A stretch of 64,000 nucleotides of DNA from Archivesica marissinica (taxonomy: Eukaryota; Mollusca; Bivalvia; Venerida; Vesicomyidae): assembly GCA_014843695.1 (NCBI GenBank), contig CM026403.1, forward strand, positions 8,323,728 to 8,387,727. The letters run 5' to 3'. Below are positions 45,901-54,221 of this stretch, one piece after another. Position numbers and translations under genes: made by a program. Under the pieces are notes generated by a model, which made no database searches, was not told the origin of the DNA, and saw only the letters and a list, made by a program, of their open reading frames with translations. Every line of letters begins with the position of its first letter. Positions within the stretch are counted from its first letter, which is position 1.

Positions 45901-48900
45901 AGTAATTATAGAGAGAGTGATGTGATGTGTAATGGTGCTATATCACACCAGGTGTTTGTGATATTGTGTAATTATAGAGAGAGTGATGTGATGTGTAATG
46001 GTTCTATATCTCACCAGGTGTTTGTGAGAGCATGTAATTATAGAGTATAGAGAGAGTGATGTGATTTGTAATGGTTCTATATCACACCAGGTGTTTGTGA
46101 TATTGTGTAATTATAGAGAGAGTGATGTGATTTGTAATGGTTCTATATCACACCAGGTGTTTGTGAGAGCATGTAATTATAGAGTATAGAGAGAGTGATG
46201 TGATTTGTAATGGTTCTATATCACACCAGGTGTTTGTGAGATCGTATAATGATAGAGTGAGTGATGTGATGTGTAATGGTTCTATATCACACCAGGTGTT
46301 TGTGAGATCGTGTAATTATAGAGAGAGTGATGTGATGTGTAATGGTTCTATATCACACCAGCTGTTTGTGAGATCGAGTAATTATAGAGCGAGTGATGTG
46401 ATGTGTAATGGTTCTATATCACACCAGCTGTTTGTGAGATCGTGTTATTTATATAGGGAGTGATGTGGTTTGTAATGGTTCTATATCACACCAGATGTTT
46501 GTGAGATCGTATAATTATAGAGTGAGTGATGTGATGTGTAATGGTTCTATATCACATCAGGTGTTTGTGAGATCGTGTAATTATAGCGCGAGTGATGTGA
46601 TGTGTAATGGTTCTATATCACACCAGGTGTTTGTGAGACCGAGTAATTATAGAGAGAGTGATGTGATGTGGTTCTATATCACACCAGGTGTTTGTGAGAG
46701 CATGTAATTATAGCGCGAGTGATGTGATGTGTAATGGTTCTATATCACACCGGGTGTTTGTGGGACCGTGTAATTATAGAGAGAGTGATGTGATGTGGTT
46801 CTATATCACACCAGGTGTTTGTGAGATCGAGTAATTATAGAGCGAGTGATGTGATGTGTAATGGATCTATATCACACCAGGTGTTTGTGAGATCGTGTAA
46901 TTATAGAGCGAGTGATGTGTAATGGATCTATATCACACCAGGTGGTTGTGAGAGCATGTAATTATAGAGAGAGTGATGTGATGTGTAATGGTTCTATATC
47001 ACACCAGGTGTTTGTGAAACCGAGTAATTATAGAGAGAGTGATGTGATATGTAATGGATCTATATCACACCAGGTGTTTGTGAGACCGAGTAATTATAGA
47101 GAGAGTGATGTGATGTGGTTCTATATCACACCAGGTGTTTGTGAGAACATGTAATTATAGAGAGAGTGATGTGATATGTAATGGATCTATATCACACCAG
47201 GTGTTTGTGAGACCGAGTAATTATAGAGAGAGTGATGTGATGTGGTTCTATATCACACCAGGTGTTTGTGAGAGCATGTAATTATAGAGCGAGTGATGTG
47301 ATGTGTAATGGATATATATCACACCAGGTGTTTGTGAGATATGAGCGAGTGATGTGATGTGTAATGGTTCTATATCACACCAGATGTTTGTGAGATATGA
47401 GCGAGTGATGTGATGTGTAATGATTCTATATCACACCAGATGTTTGTGAGATATGAGCGAGTGATGTGATGTGTAATGGTTCTATATCACACCAGGTGTT
47501 TGTGGGACCGTGTAATTATAGAGCGAGTGATGTGATGTGTAATGGTTCTATATCACACCAGGTGTTTGTGAGATCGAGTAATTATAGAGCGAGTGATGTG
47601 ATGTGTAATGGATCTATATCACACCAGGTGTTTGTATTGTATAGATAGGATGGTGTTATTGTATAGATAGGATGGTGTTATTGTATATATAGGATGGTGT
47701 TATTGTATAGATAGGATGGTGTTATTGTATAGATGGTGTTATTGTATATATAGGATAGTGTTAGTGTATAGATAGGATGGTGTTATTGTATATATGGTGT
47801 TATTGTATATATAGGATGGTGTTATTGTATATATAGGATGGTGTTATTGTATAGATAGGATGGTGTTATTGTATAGATAGGATGTGTTATTGTATATATA
47901 GGATGGTGTTATTGTATAGATAGGATGGTGTTATTGTATAGATAGGATGGTGTTATTGTATAGATAGGATGGTGTTATTGTATATATAGGATGGTGTTAT
48001 TGTATATATAGGATGGTGTTATTGTATAGATAGGATGGTGTTATTGTATAGATAGGATGGTGTTATTGTATAGATAGCATGGTGTTATTGTATATATAGG
48101 ATGGTGTTTGTGTATAGATAGGATGGTGTTATTGTATAGATAGGATGGTGTTATTGTATAGATAGGATGGTGTTATTGTATAGATAGCATGGTGTTATTG
48201 TATATATAGGATGGTGTTTGTGTATAGATAGGATGGTGTTATTGTATAGATAGGATGGTGTTATTGTATAGATAGGATGGTGTTATTGTATAGATAGGAT
48301 GGTGTTATTGTATATATAGGATGGTGTTATTGTATAGATAGGATGGTGTTATTGTATAGATAGGATGGTGTTATTGTATAGATAGGATGGTGTTATTGTA
48401 TAGATAGGATGGTGTTATTGTATAGATAGGATGGTGTTATTGTATATATAGGATGGTGTTATTGTATAGATAGGATGGTGTTATTGTATAGATAGGATGG
48501 TGTTATTGTATAGATAGGATGGTGTTATTGTATAGATAGGATGGTGTTATTGTATAGATAGGATGGTGTTATTGTATAGATAGGATGGTGTTATTGTATA
48601 GATAGGATGGTGTTATTGTATAGATAGGATGGTGTTATTGTATAGATAGGATGGTGTTATTGTATATATAGGATGGTGTTATTGTATATATAGGATGGTG
48701 TTATTGTATATAGGATGGTGTTATTGTATAGATAGGATGGTGTTATTGTATAGATAGGATGGTGTTATTGTATATATAGGATGGTGTTATTGTATAGATA
48801 GGATGGTGTTATTGTATAGATAGGATGGTGTTATTGTATAGATAGGATGGTGTTATTGTATATATAGGATGGTGTTATTGTATAGATAGGATGGTGTTAT

Positions 48901-51566
48901 TGTATAGATAGGATGGTGTTATTGTATAGATAGGATGGTGTTATTGTATAGATAGGATGGTGTTATTGTATAGATAGGATGGTGTTATTGTATAGATAGG
49001 ATGGTGTTATTGTAAGATAGGATGGTGTTATTGTATAGATAGGATGGTGTTATTGTATAGATAGGATGGTGTTATTGTATAGATAGGATGGTGTTATTGT
49101 ATATATGGTGTTATTGTATAGATAGGATGGTGTTATTGTATAGATAGGATGGTGTTATTGTATAGATAGGATGGTGTTATTGTATAGATGGTGTTATTGT
49201 ATAGATAGGATGGTGTTATTGTATATATAGGATGGTGTTATTGTATAGATAGGATGGTGTTATTGTATATATAGGATGGTGTTATTGTATAGATAGGATG
49301 GTGTTATTGTATAGATAGGATGGTGTTATTGTATAGATAGGATGGTGTTATTGTATAGATAGGATGGTGTTATTGTATAGATAGGATGGTGTTATTGTAT
49401 ATATAGGATGGTGTTATTGTATAGATAGGATGGTGTTATTGTATAGATAGGATGGTGTTATTGTATAGATAGGATGGTGTTATTGTATATATAGGATGGT
49501 GTTATTGTATAGATAGGATGGTGTTATTGTATAGATAGGATGGTGTTATTGTATAGATGGTGTTATTGTATAGATAGGATGGTGTTATTGTATAGATAGG
49601 ATGGTGTTATTGTATAGATAGGATGGTGTTATTGTATAGATAGGATGGTGTTATTGTATATATAGGATGGTGTTATTGTATAGATAGGATGGTGTTATTG
49701 TATAGATAGGATGGTGTTATTGTATATATAGGATGGTGTTATTGTATAGATAGGATGGTGTTATTGTATAGATAGGATGGTGTTATTGTATAGATAGGAT
49801 GGTGTTATTGTATAGATAGGATGGTGTTATTGTATAGATAGGATGGTGTTATTGTATAGATGGTGTTATTGTATAGATAGGATGGTGTTATTGTATAGAT
49901 AGGATGGTGTTATTGTATAGATAGGATGGTGTTATTGTATATAGGTGTTATTGTATATATAGGATGGTGTTATTGTATAGATAGGATGGTGTTATTGTAT
50001 AGATAGGATGGTGTTATTGTATATATAGGATGGTGTTATTGTATAGATGGTGTTATTGTATAGATAGGATGGTGTTATTGTATAGATGGTGTTATTGTAT
50101 AGATAGGATGGTGTTATTGTATAGATGGTGTTATTGTATAGATAGGATGGTGTTATTGTATAGATAGGATGGTGTTATTGTATAGATAGGATGGTGTTAT
50201 TGTATAGATAGGATGGTGTTATTGTATAGATAGGATGGTGTTATTGTATAGATAGGATGGTGTTATTGTATAGATAGGATGGTGTTATTGTATAGATAGG
50301 ATGGTGTTATTGTATATTGGTGTTATTGTATAGATAGGATGGTGTTATTGTATATAGGATGGTGTTATTGTATAGATGGTGTTATTGTATAGATAGGATG
50401 GTGTTATTGTATAGATAGGATGGTGTTATTGTATATATATGATGGTGTATTGTATAGATGGTGTTATTGTATAGATAGGATGGTGTTATTGTATAGATAG
50501 GATGGTGTTATTGTATAGATAGGATGGTGTTATTGTATATATAGGATGGTGTTATTGTATAGATGGTGTTATTGTATATATAGGATGGTGTTATTGTATA
50601 TATAGGATGGTGTTATTGTATATATAGGATGGTGTTATTGTATAGATAGGATGGTGTTATTGTATAGATAGGATGGTGTTATTGTATATATAGGATGGTG
50701 TTATTGTATAGATAGGATGGTGTTATTGTATATATAGGATGGTGTTATTGTATAGATAGGATGGTGTTATTGTATATATAGGATGGTGTTATTGTATAGA
50801 TAGGATGGTGTTATTGTATAGATAGGATGGTGTTATTGTATATATAGGATGGTGTTATTGTATATATAGGATGGTGTTATTGTATAGATAGGATGGTGTT
50901 ATTGTATAGATAGGATGGTGTTATTGTATAGATAGCATGGTGTTATTGTATATATAGGATGGTGTTATTGCATATATAGGATGGTGTTATTGTATATATA
51001 GGATGGTGTTATTGTATAGATAGGATGGTGTTATTGTATAGATAGGATGGTGTTATTGTACAGATGGGATGGTGTTATTGTATAGATAGGATGGTGTTAT
51101 TGTACAGATTTAACAATCTTATTTCTACAGAAGTATTCTCGATAGACGGGCCAGTGTTCCAGTGGTTAACACATTTGACGCACCCTAATAATATTAACAG
51201 TTTATCATGTGGGACGTTAGACCGATGTGTCGTGTATCTGTGATATATACGGGGCATGTACAAGAACCAGGGGTGTTTCTGGAATTGCATCGCCGTCTTG
51301 TCTTGTAATAGCCTCCAAAAAAAATAAAACGTATGAAAAAATATCCAATAAACTAATGCCGGAGATAACTGTATGCTTTGTCTCGTATAGGGCCGCGATT
51401 GTGTATTGGAGAACCGTTGGCGAGGATGGAGTTGTTTCTTATATTCACTAATCTGCTGCAGAACTTCCGGTTTACAACTGTGGACGGAGAACACTACACA
51501 TTGGACGGAATTCAAGCGTTGACGTTAACGGCAGTCCCATACAATCTTGTCGCTGTGCCACGATGA
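36728..51566 (+). CDS. Cytochrome P450, CYP2-type microsomal monooxygenase, complete nine-exon gene
   Basis: Nine exons (224, 137, 226, 127, 160, 137, 97, 207 and 176 nt) join in phase to 1491 nt, 496 residues plus TGA, the usual length of a microsomal P450. Seen in order: N-terminal membrane anchor (about residues 10-33), proline hinge PPGP (38-41), C-helix WKTLR (130-134), I-helix oxygen-activation motif AGGETT (305-310), K-helix ELQR (362-365), PERF (417-420) and heme loop FGDGPRLCIGE with the thiolate Cys443. These features, especially AGGETT, place it in the CYP2 clan. Expected role: NADPH-dependent oxidation of a lipid or xenobiotic at the endoplasmic reticulum; the substrate cannot be read from sequence. 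The start at 36728 gives 9 extra residues over a second Met at 36755; either is possible. No key residue is missing, so it looks functional. Intron 8 is 6.3 kb and mostly minisatellite. Confidence 0.95.
37468..37604 (+). CDS. P450 exon 2
   Basis: RLYCGSTLIVMLNGYDVIHEAF through QADVFTDRP to SKGT plus one base of a Gly codon. The pattern GYDVI-EAF-KQAD-F-DRP is typical of CYP2 proteins between helices A and B. Acceptor gttatag, donor GTCAGT. Confidence 0.92.
37625..37875. other. P450 intron 2 DNA with a degenerate tRNA-like segment
   Basis: Contains GTGTAATGGATACGGTGTGC and an AAT microsatellite (about 37779-37797). No gene seen. Confidence 0.35.
37876..38158 (+). mobile_element. SINE family A, full-length copy, P450 intron 2
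   Basis: TAGTCCAGTGGTAACATGCT, CTGGTAA loop, box B GGTTCGATCC; complete body and ATAAATAAAG end. Confidence 0.9.
38217..38296 (+). mobile_element. SINE family B fragment
   Basis: CCACATTGCCTCATCGCTAC and GAATGAGGTCTCGAAAGCG only. Confidence 0.7.
38795..39339. mobile_element. MITE family A, copy 3, inverted
   Basis: TTAAAGCGACATTACATCGC at the left, GATGTTGTGTCGTTTTAA at the right; interior is the reverse complement of copy 1. P450 intron 2. Confidence 0.78.
39496..39721 (+). CDS. P450 exon 3 (C-helix)
   Basis: GLTYNSGHPWKTLRRFTLQ through LRDFGVGK to NIICSVMFGA and AG. The acceptor is ttttaaag at 39495: only this one keeps phase with exon 2 and gives the CYP2 pattern before WKTLRR. The nearer cag at 39510 would shift the frame. 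Confidence 0.88.
39722..40505. other. P450 intron 3 DNA, unassigned part
   Basis: Holds an imperfect inverted pair around TACATTGTAACATCAATCA (39970-39989) and TTGATTGATGCTACAATGTA (40029-40048), probably a short MITE. Nothing else recognised. Confidence 0.4.
40511..40762 (-). mobile_element. SINE family A, P450 intron 3
   Basis: Minus strand: box B region GGATCGCAGGTTCGATCC to AAACGTAAAACATAC; most of the tRNA head is deleted. Confidence 0.85.
40836..41485. repeat. 83-bp minisatellite, P450 intron 3
   Basis: About 7.5 copies of TAATACGTGTACTGGGATAT, GAGCTTCCCATGTTGTCAAC, CTTGCTGTATCCAAACAGT. Near-identical units differing mainly at one G/C site. Confidence 0.95.
41582..41708 (+). CDS. P450 exon 4
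   Basis: RFEYSDTKFTELTEVLEGIF to TRTWPSGKE, a whole-codon end. It completes GARFEY, the conserved FG-RF junction of CYP2 genes. Acceptor gtgttag, donor GTATTG. Directly follows an 83-bp minisatellite in intron 3. Confidence 0.92.
41709..42156. other. P450 intron 4, no recognised element
   Basis: A-T-rich intron ending in an uninterrupted C tract before the acceptor. Nothing else seen. Confidence 0.5.
42157..42316 (+). CDS. P450 exon 5
   Basis: LIRKRTDAIERVKHYLSD to DFIDLYIKASKDES and KLYT plus one base. RDFIDLYI matches the CYP2 helix H signature. Acceptor with an uninterrupted C tract (cccccccag), donor GTAATT. Confidence 0.92.
42481..42830. mobile_element. Inverted copy of the 30.6-kb element end, plus a small hairpin
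   Basis: 42481-42729 is the reverse complement of about 30640-30880 (AAGATGGCGGCGATAAACCG, GATTGGCTAACGCCAGCTG), ending GCAGAAAGGTCAA. 42757-42828 is a hairpin with arms CTATTCAACGAAACTT. Located in P450 intron 5. Confidence 0.65.
42905..43041 (+). CDS. P450 exon 6 (I-helix)
   Basis: EANVYKIIVDLFLAGGETTG to YPDIQEGCYKEIQQ. It carries the oxygen-binding groove motif AGGETT. Acceptor ttttcag, donor GTAGGG. A SINE begins about 40 bp into the following intron. Confidence 0.95.
43083..43229 (-). mobile_element. SINE family A, 3' half only
   Basis: Minus strand from AGAACCAGAGGAGACTCTGG to AAACGTAAAACACGC. P450 intron 6. Confidence 0.8.
43230..43846. other. P450 intron 6, unassigned DNA
   Basis: A-T-rich. 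Two weakly similar stretches around TTCTGATACCACATC and CTTATACCACATCTTTTC suggest an old duplication. No ORF. Confidence 0.4.
43848..44084. mobile_element. MITE family C, copy 3
   Basis: Left end TTAACCCTTTCAACACCA, internal palindrome GCCGGCTCGTGACGAGCC; the right end is eroded (TTGGTGTTCAAAGAGG). Confidence 0.75.
44233..44329 (+). CDS. P450 exon 7 (K-helix)
   Basis: VVGSGRPVSLSDRSKLSYVQ then ATLLELQRLSNT, with the invariant ExxR pair as ELQR. The exon is only 97 nt. Acceptor atattcag, donor GTAGGT. Confidence 0.92.
44330..44852. other. P450 intron 7, no recognised element
   Basis: Mixed composition, no repeat family recognised. Confidence 0.4.
44853..45059 (+). CDS. P450 exon 8 (PERF region)
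   Basis: LTFSLPHVASRDTTLLGYHI to the PEPQKFQPERF motif and LVPFGD. Acceptor ggtccacag, donor GTAAGT. Its last base and the first two of exon 9 form the Gly of the heme loop across a 6.3-kb intron. Confidence 0.94.
45186..45440 (+). mobile_element. tRNA-derived SINE, family D, P450 intron 8
   Basis: Head GGCATCCGTTATCTAGTGGT with AGAGCGTCGGATTTGGAATC, box B GGTTCGATACTTGG; body GAGCAAGGCACCTCACAC and TAAGGTGTTTGACATAAATG. Confidence 0.8.
45730..47640. repeat. 66-bp minisatellite, P450 intron 8
   Basis: About 30 copies of GTGATGTGATGTGTAATGGT, TCTATATCACACCAGGTG and TTTGTGAGATCGTGTAATTA. The 66-bp period creates in-frame ORFs of 60-87 codons that are not genes. Confidence 0.97.
47630..51112. 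repeat. 22-bp minisatellite, P450 intron 8, about 3.5 kb
   Basis: More than 150 copies of TATTGTATAGATAGGATGGT plus GT, with A/G variants (TATATATAGG) and shortened 14-bp units. The largest tandem array in the window. Confidence 0.98.
51140..51310 (+). mobile_element. Diverged SINE family A, P450 intron 8
   Basis: CCAGTGTTCCAGTGGTTAAC, CATGTGGGACGTTAGACCG and CAAGAACCAGGGGTGTTTCT follow the family A order with many substitutions. It ends about 80 bp before exon 9. Confidence 0.6.
51391..51566 (+). CDS. P450 terminal exon 9 (heme-binding loop) with stop codon
   Basis: GPRLCIGEPLARMELFL carries the axial Cys, followed by the conserved C-terminal beta structure to YNLVAVPR and TGA at 51564-51566. 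Acceptor gtatag. Confidence 0.95.
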
Positions 51567-51572
51567 CAATTT

Positions 51573-51578
51573 AATAAA
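51573..51578 (+). terminator. P450 poly(A) signal AATAAA
   Basis: A canonical AATAAA seven bases after the P450 stop codon. The 3' UTR would be very short if this signal is used. Confidence 0.6.
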
Positions 51579-52280
51579 ATGTTTTAACTTTTAAGAGATA
51601 TAGCAAAATTAAAAAGTTCACATTTATGCTAATATAATTGTATTCGTGTGCAATCTTTTGGACACCGGAAGTAGATATTGGAACTTATTTCTTGGTGGTT
51701 GTTTTTATTCCTTAGACCAAATGTAGAATGAACCTATCATCGAATGAACAATGGTAGGGACAGTGTAGAAGATGGAACTACTTGTGTGTTGTTTGTGTAG
51801 TAATGCTTGCCGAAGCACCCCACGTGTGAAGATTAACTACGATCAATTAATTTGGACCGTGTATACATGCATAAGCGAAGTTAGGTCACTACGTCTCTGT
51901 CGTACCCTTAGCCAGTCCCACTAAAAGTGCCGACATTATGGGGTGCCGCTACAGGTAACGCTCTCTATCGTAATTATCCGCCAGGCGCACCCTTTATAAA
52001 AAGTTGGCCAAAGAACGTCCTATCTAACCCAATGCAAGGACCTGAAATAGCAAACAGCAGACCTTACTAAGTAAGCATATTTGTGTGGACACCTTGGCAT
52101 TATTGTGGTTGTATTTCGTAGTAGATCAGTGTTTCATTGTAATGTCTAGTTCTCAGATTGTGCATCTCATATAGCCCTAGTGTGTCGGGAACGCCAAGAT
52201 TCGTATGTTTGAGTAGTAAACCCAGCTCTGTGCATGTAAACAAACGGGCGCCATTTTGAATACGATTTATAGTAACTCAT
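51579..52280. other. Unassigned DNA between the P450 and the virus-like island
   Basis: No convincing ORF, SINE or tandem repeat. From about 51890 the sequence becomes richer in CpG, similar to the island, so the island's left border may lie near here; no terminal inverted repeat was found. Confidence 0.4.
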
Positions 52281-52285
52281 TTGCA

Positions 52286-52303
52286 TATAAGGTAATATAA
52301 AGT
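52286..52303 (+). promoter_or_regulatory. TATA-like stretches before the first island ORF
   Basis: TATAA at 52286 and ATATAAAG at about 52296, a little over 100 bp upstream of ATG 52409. Followed by a GC-rich segment and the perfect palindrome GTCTCGAGAC near 52374-52383. Confidence 0.4.
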
Positions 52304-52408
52304 AGGTCACGCGCGTGCGGGTTTATTTTTAGTATACGCGTCACTATAGAGCCACCTTAAATACGTTCGTTCCGTCTCGAGACGAACCATTTTACCATAG
52401 GCGTGAAG

Positions 52409-52690
52409 ATGAAAACACCGTTTATACTTTCGACCCACGCGGTCGAAAAACACCTGAATGTACACACACCCCACCACCAACACGTACAAAAATGCCTGGA
52501 TAAGCCGGATGAAGTTAAGCAAAACGGGAAACGAACTGAACTGACAAAAACGTTCTTTTACGACATCGGTATACTGGGATATACTGATAAGTACAGTAAC
52601 AGAGTGAAAGTGGTGTATAAGAAAACGAAGCGCCTACACTACGTTATTACTACATACCCGATTGCACCGACCAATGAGAGCTATAAATAG
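52409..52690 (+). CDS. Uncharacterised 93-aa protein of the virus-like island
   Basis: Intronless ORF from ATG 52409 to TAG 52688-52690. I do not recognise it with certainty. It starts MKTPFILSTHAVEKHL and ends with RVKVVYKKTKRLHYVITTYP. The layout (early His-rich helix with THAVEKH, a Val-x-x-Cys-Leu-x-x-Pro-Asp segment, two basic beta strands, terminal YVIT) vaguely recalls the small BrnT/DUF4258/PBECR nuclease-like fold of prokaryotes and phages. That is a shape impression, not a proven homology. It is the first of a same-strand series with the PC4 and BIR ORFs, and TATA-like stretches precede it at 52286-52303. The base composition and CpG content look richer than in the surrounding A-T-rich DNA. 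Confidence 0.6.
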   Translation: MKTPFILSTHAVEKHLNVHTPHHQHVQKCLDKPDEVKQNGKRTELTKTFFYDIGILGYTDKYSNRVKVVYKKTKRLHYVITTYPIAPTNESYK

Positions 52691-52693
52691 ACA

Positions 52694-52857
52694 CCAATGG
52701 GAACGAACCGCTCTGTAAATAGCGAGCGCGTACGTTTCTATAAATATCGACTACGAACCGATCCATAAATAGCGATTACGTACGCTTCTATAAATATCGA
52801 CCAATTAGAAGGGACTTAAATCTATAAAAGACGGCGTAACTTTAGTTAGTGTCATTA
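52694..52857 (+). promoter_or_regulatory. PC4 gene promoter region: CCAAT box, 50-bp duplication, TATA box
   Basis: CCAATGGGA at 52694, then a 50-bp segment repeated head to tail (52701-52750 and 52751-52800), each copy ending in TATAAATATCGA, then TATAAAAG at 52823-52830. A TCATT initiator-like sequence sits about 30 bp further on (52852), the spacing expected for an RNA polymerase II TATA promoter. The duplication is diverged at several positions. Confidence 0.6.
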
Positions 52858-52882
52858 GAGTTTCTACGCTCGAACAACCAAC

Positions 52883-53185
52883 ATGACTAGATGCAAACTA
52901 AGCCTTGGCAACGGTCGTTACGTGCGGGTGAACGAATGGAAAGGGGAGCTTAGAGTCGACTTACGAGAATGGCAAGACGACAAACCGACGAAAAAGGGCA
53001 TTAGTTTAACCTTGATGCGATGGAAGAACTTGGTTGATCAGCTAGAGTTTGTGGACAAGGTCTTAGAGAACAGAGAAGCGTTTGAACTGCATTTGGGCGG
53101 AAACGTAAACCGATATCAGACAGTACTGGAAGCCCGAGACGGAGGTGGTGCCTACAAAAAAGGGGCTATGTTTAAGGCCCTTTGA
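52883..53185 (+). CDS. PC4 (p15)-type ssDNA-binding coactivator-like protein, 100 aa as read
   Basis: ORF from ATG 52883 (context ccaacATG) to TGA 53183-53185. Residues 6-60 are a PC4 C-terminal-type domain: LGNGRYVRVNEWKGE and VDLREW match the first strands, KKGISLTLMRW the last strand and start of the helix. PC4-type proteins bind single-stranded DNA as dimers and act in transcription and replication. After residue 70 a second domain starts with ELHLGGN but is disrupted; its remaining half continues in another frame (separate entry). So the parent protein carried two PC4 repeats and this copy is probably damaged or shortened. TATAAAAG at 52823 stands about 60 bp upstream. Known host PC4 proteins have one such domain after a Ser-rich tail, which is absent here. 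Confidence 0.72.
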   Translation: MTRCKLSLGNGRYVRVNEWKGELRVDLREWQDDKPTKKGISLTLMRWKNLVDQLEFVDKVLENREAFELHLGGNVNRYQTVLEARDGGGAYKKGAMFKAL

Positions 53186-53312
53186 ATATAAACGATTGAA
53201 GGAACTGATACCCGAGATTGGAAAGGCGTTACCCGAATTGGACGATGTGGTACCGTGCGATAAGGAGCGATCACATGAACCAATTAGGAGCGGCACAGTG
53301 TCCGGAATGTAA
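53109..53312 (+). pseudogene. Out-of-frame remainder of the second PC4 repeat
   Basis: In the frame containing 53148, codons encode DIRQYWKPE, VVPTKKGLCLRP and FEYKRLKEL up to TAA 53310-53312. This is the second half of a PC4 domain, while its first strand (HLGGN) is in the frame of the upstream ORF. Compared with a normal PC4 domain, about a dozen residues are missing at the junction near 53105-53112. A deletion whose length is not a multiple of three best explains both the loss and the frame change. A sequencing error alone would not remove the residues. Confidence 0.7.
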
Positions 53313-53376
53313 CCCGAATGAATTTGTAAACTGGTAAATAACGCTCTAAAATGGTATGAACTTGTAAAAATAGCAA

Positions 53377-53434
53377 CCAATGGGCTACAAGTTCTAAAAA
53401 TAATCACCAATCACAAACGTTGAAGTTGTATATA
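53377..53434 (+). promoter_or_regulatory. BIR gene promoter region: CCAAT boxes and TATA box
   Basis: CCAATGGG at 53377, a second CCAAT at 53407 and GTATATAAT at 53428-53436, about 55 bp before the BIR ATG. The CCAATGGG motif recurs from the PC4 promoter, which suggests shared control of separate transcripts. Confidence 0.5.
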
Positions 53435-53489
53435 ATTGGGCCGTTTTTCGATAACACCGCACTTCCGAAGTCAGTGGCTAACCATCAAC

Positions 53490-53993
53490 ATGAACATTAT
53501 CGATCAGAGCGATTCAACCAAAGTGTCTCAGTTTTCCATGTCTGAGATGATGTTTTACGAAGATCGACTACAGAGTTTTGAACACTGGTCGAAACAGATC
53601 GAACCGAATAAAATGTCTTTGGCTAAAGCGGGCTTCTATTATACCGGAAGCGCGGATAAAGTTACCTATTTCTCTTGCGGTGTGAAGGTGATGTCGTGGG
53701 AGCCCTCGGATCAGCCATGGGAAGAACACGAAAAATGGTCTCCGACGTGTATATACTTAAAAATGACTGGCTACAAAAATGGAGATACCGGCTCGTTCGC
53801 TCCCGGATTTATCCCAGCCAGTAAGAACGCACCAGTTACATTTGGACACAATACTGGATTTAGTTTCGGATTTGGTACACAGGCTCCCTCACGCGGCCAT
53901 GGAGCGTTTGCGTTAGATGGACAGCAAACTAACAAAACTTCATCATTCGGACCAAACAGTGTTACTGGAGCTAATTTGTTTGTTAGACGTTAG
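53490..53993 (+). CDS. BIR-domain (IAP-like) protein, 167 aa
   Basis: Starts at ATG 53490 (context catcaacATG), preferred over an upstream TTG-initiated extension. Residues 23-90 form one BIR domain: RLQSFEHW, LAKAGFYYTG, CGVKVMSWEP, then PWEEHEKWSPTC. Of the C-x2-C-x16-H-x6-C zinc ligands, C63, H80 and C87 are present, but the first position is Tyr60. The rest is a Gly/Phe/Ser-rich tail with FG-type motifs (GFSFGFG, SSFGP) and no RING. Single-BIR proteins without RING occur in cells and DNA viruses, where they can block apoptosis; whether this one can fold or act without the full zinc site is open. It is the fourth reading frame in the same-strand island and is preceded by CCAAT and TATA-like elements. 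It could also be a retrocopied host IAP, but no poly(A) tail or parent RING is seen. Confidence 0.82.
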   Translation: MNIIDQSDSTKVSQFSMSEMMFYEDRLQSFEHWSKQIEPNKMSLAKAGFYYTGSADKVTYFSCGVKVMSWEPSDQPWEEHEKWSPTCIYLKMTGYKNGDTGSFAPGFIPASKNAPVTFGHNTGFSFGFGTQAPSRGHGAFALDGQQTNKTSSFGPNSVTGANLFVRR

Positions 53994-53995
53994 AC

Positions 53996-54151
53996 ATGTT
54001 TGGACTCGTGTGCGTGACAATGTCTTTAATTAATGCCTTGGAATGGTGGTGTAGATATAGACAGTTGAGGAGAGAAGCCGCGGAGGGCGCAGATAGACTT
54101 ATCGAAATATTAGAAATATATGTAGAACCAGTGTATGCCACTGTGTTATAA
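53996..54151 (+). CDS. Small ORF, 51 aa, directly after the BIR gene
   Basis: The ATG lies two bases after the BIR stop codon; the stop is TAA at 54149. It begins MFGLVCVTMSLINALEWW, a possible short hydrophobic or membrane segment, then a charged helix RYRQLRREAAEGADRLIEIL. No family recognised. AATAAA follows within 20 bp. The tight packing favours a real viral-style gene, but length alone cannot prove it. Confidence 0.4.
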   Translation: MFGLVCVTMSLINALEWWCRYRQLRREAAEGADRLIEILEIYVEPVYATVL

Positions 54152-54165
54152 AATAATGTACATAT

Positions 54166-54171
54166 AATAAA
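54166..54171 (+). terminator. Poly(A) signal AATAAA of the island
   Basis: AATAAA 15 bp past the 51-aa ORF stop. It could serve as a shared 3' end for the BIR and 51-aa ORFs. Confidence 0.5.
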
Positions 54172-54221
54172 AATGTAAATTTACGCATACCTTTGTTGTA
54201 TTTGTAGGAATACTTAAGAAT

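Noticed and set aside
53436..53489. N-terminal extension of the BIR protein from a TTG start
   Set aside because: Overlaps the TATA region and needs a non-ATG start; the ATG at 53490 has good context.
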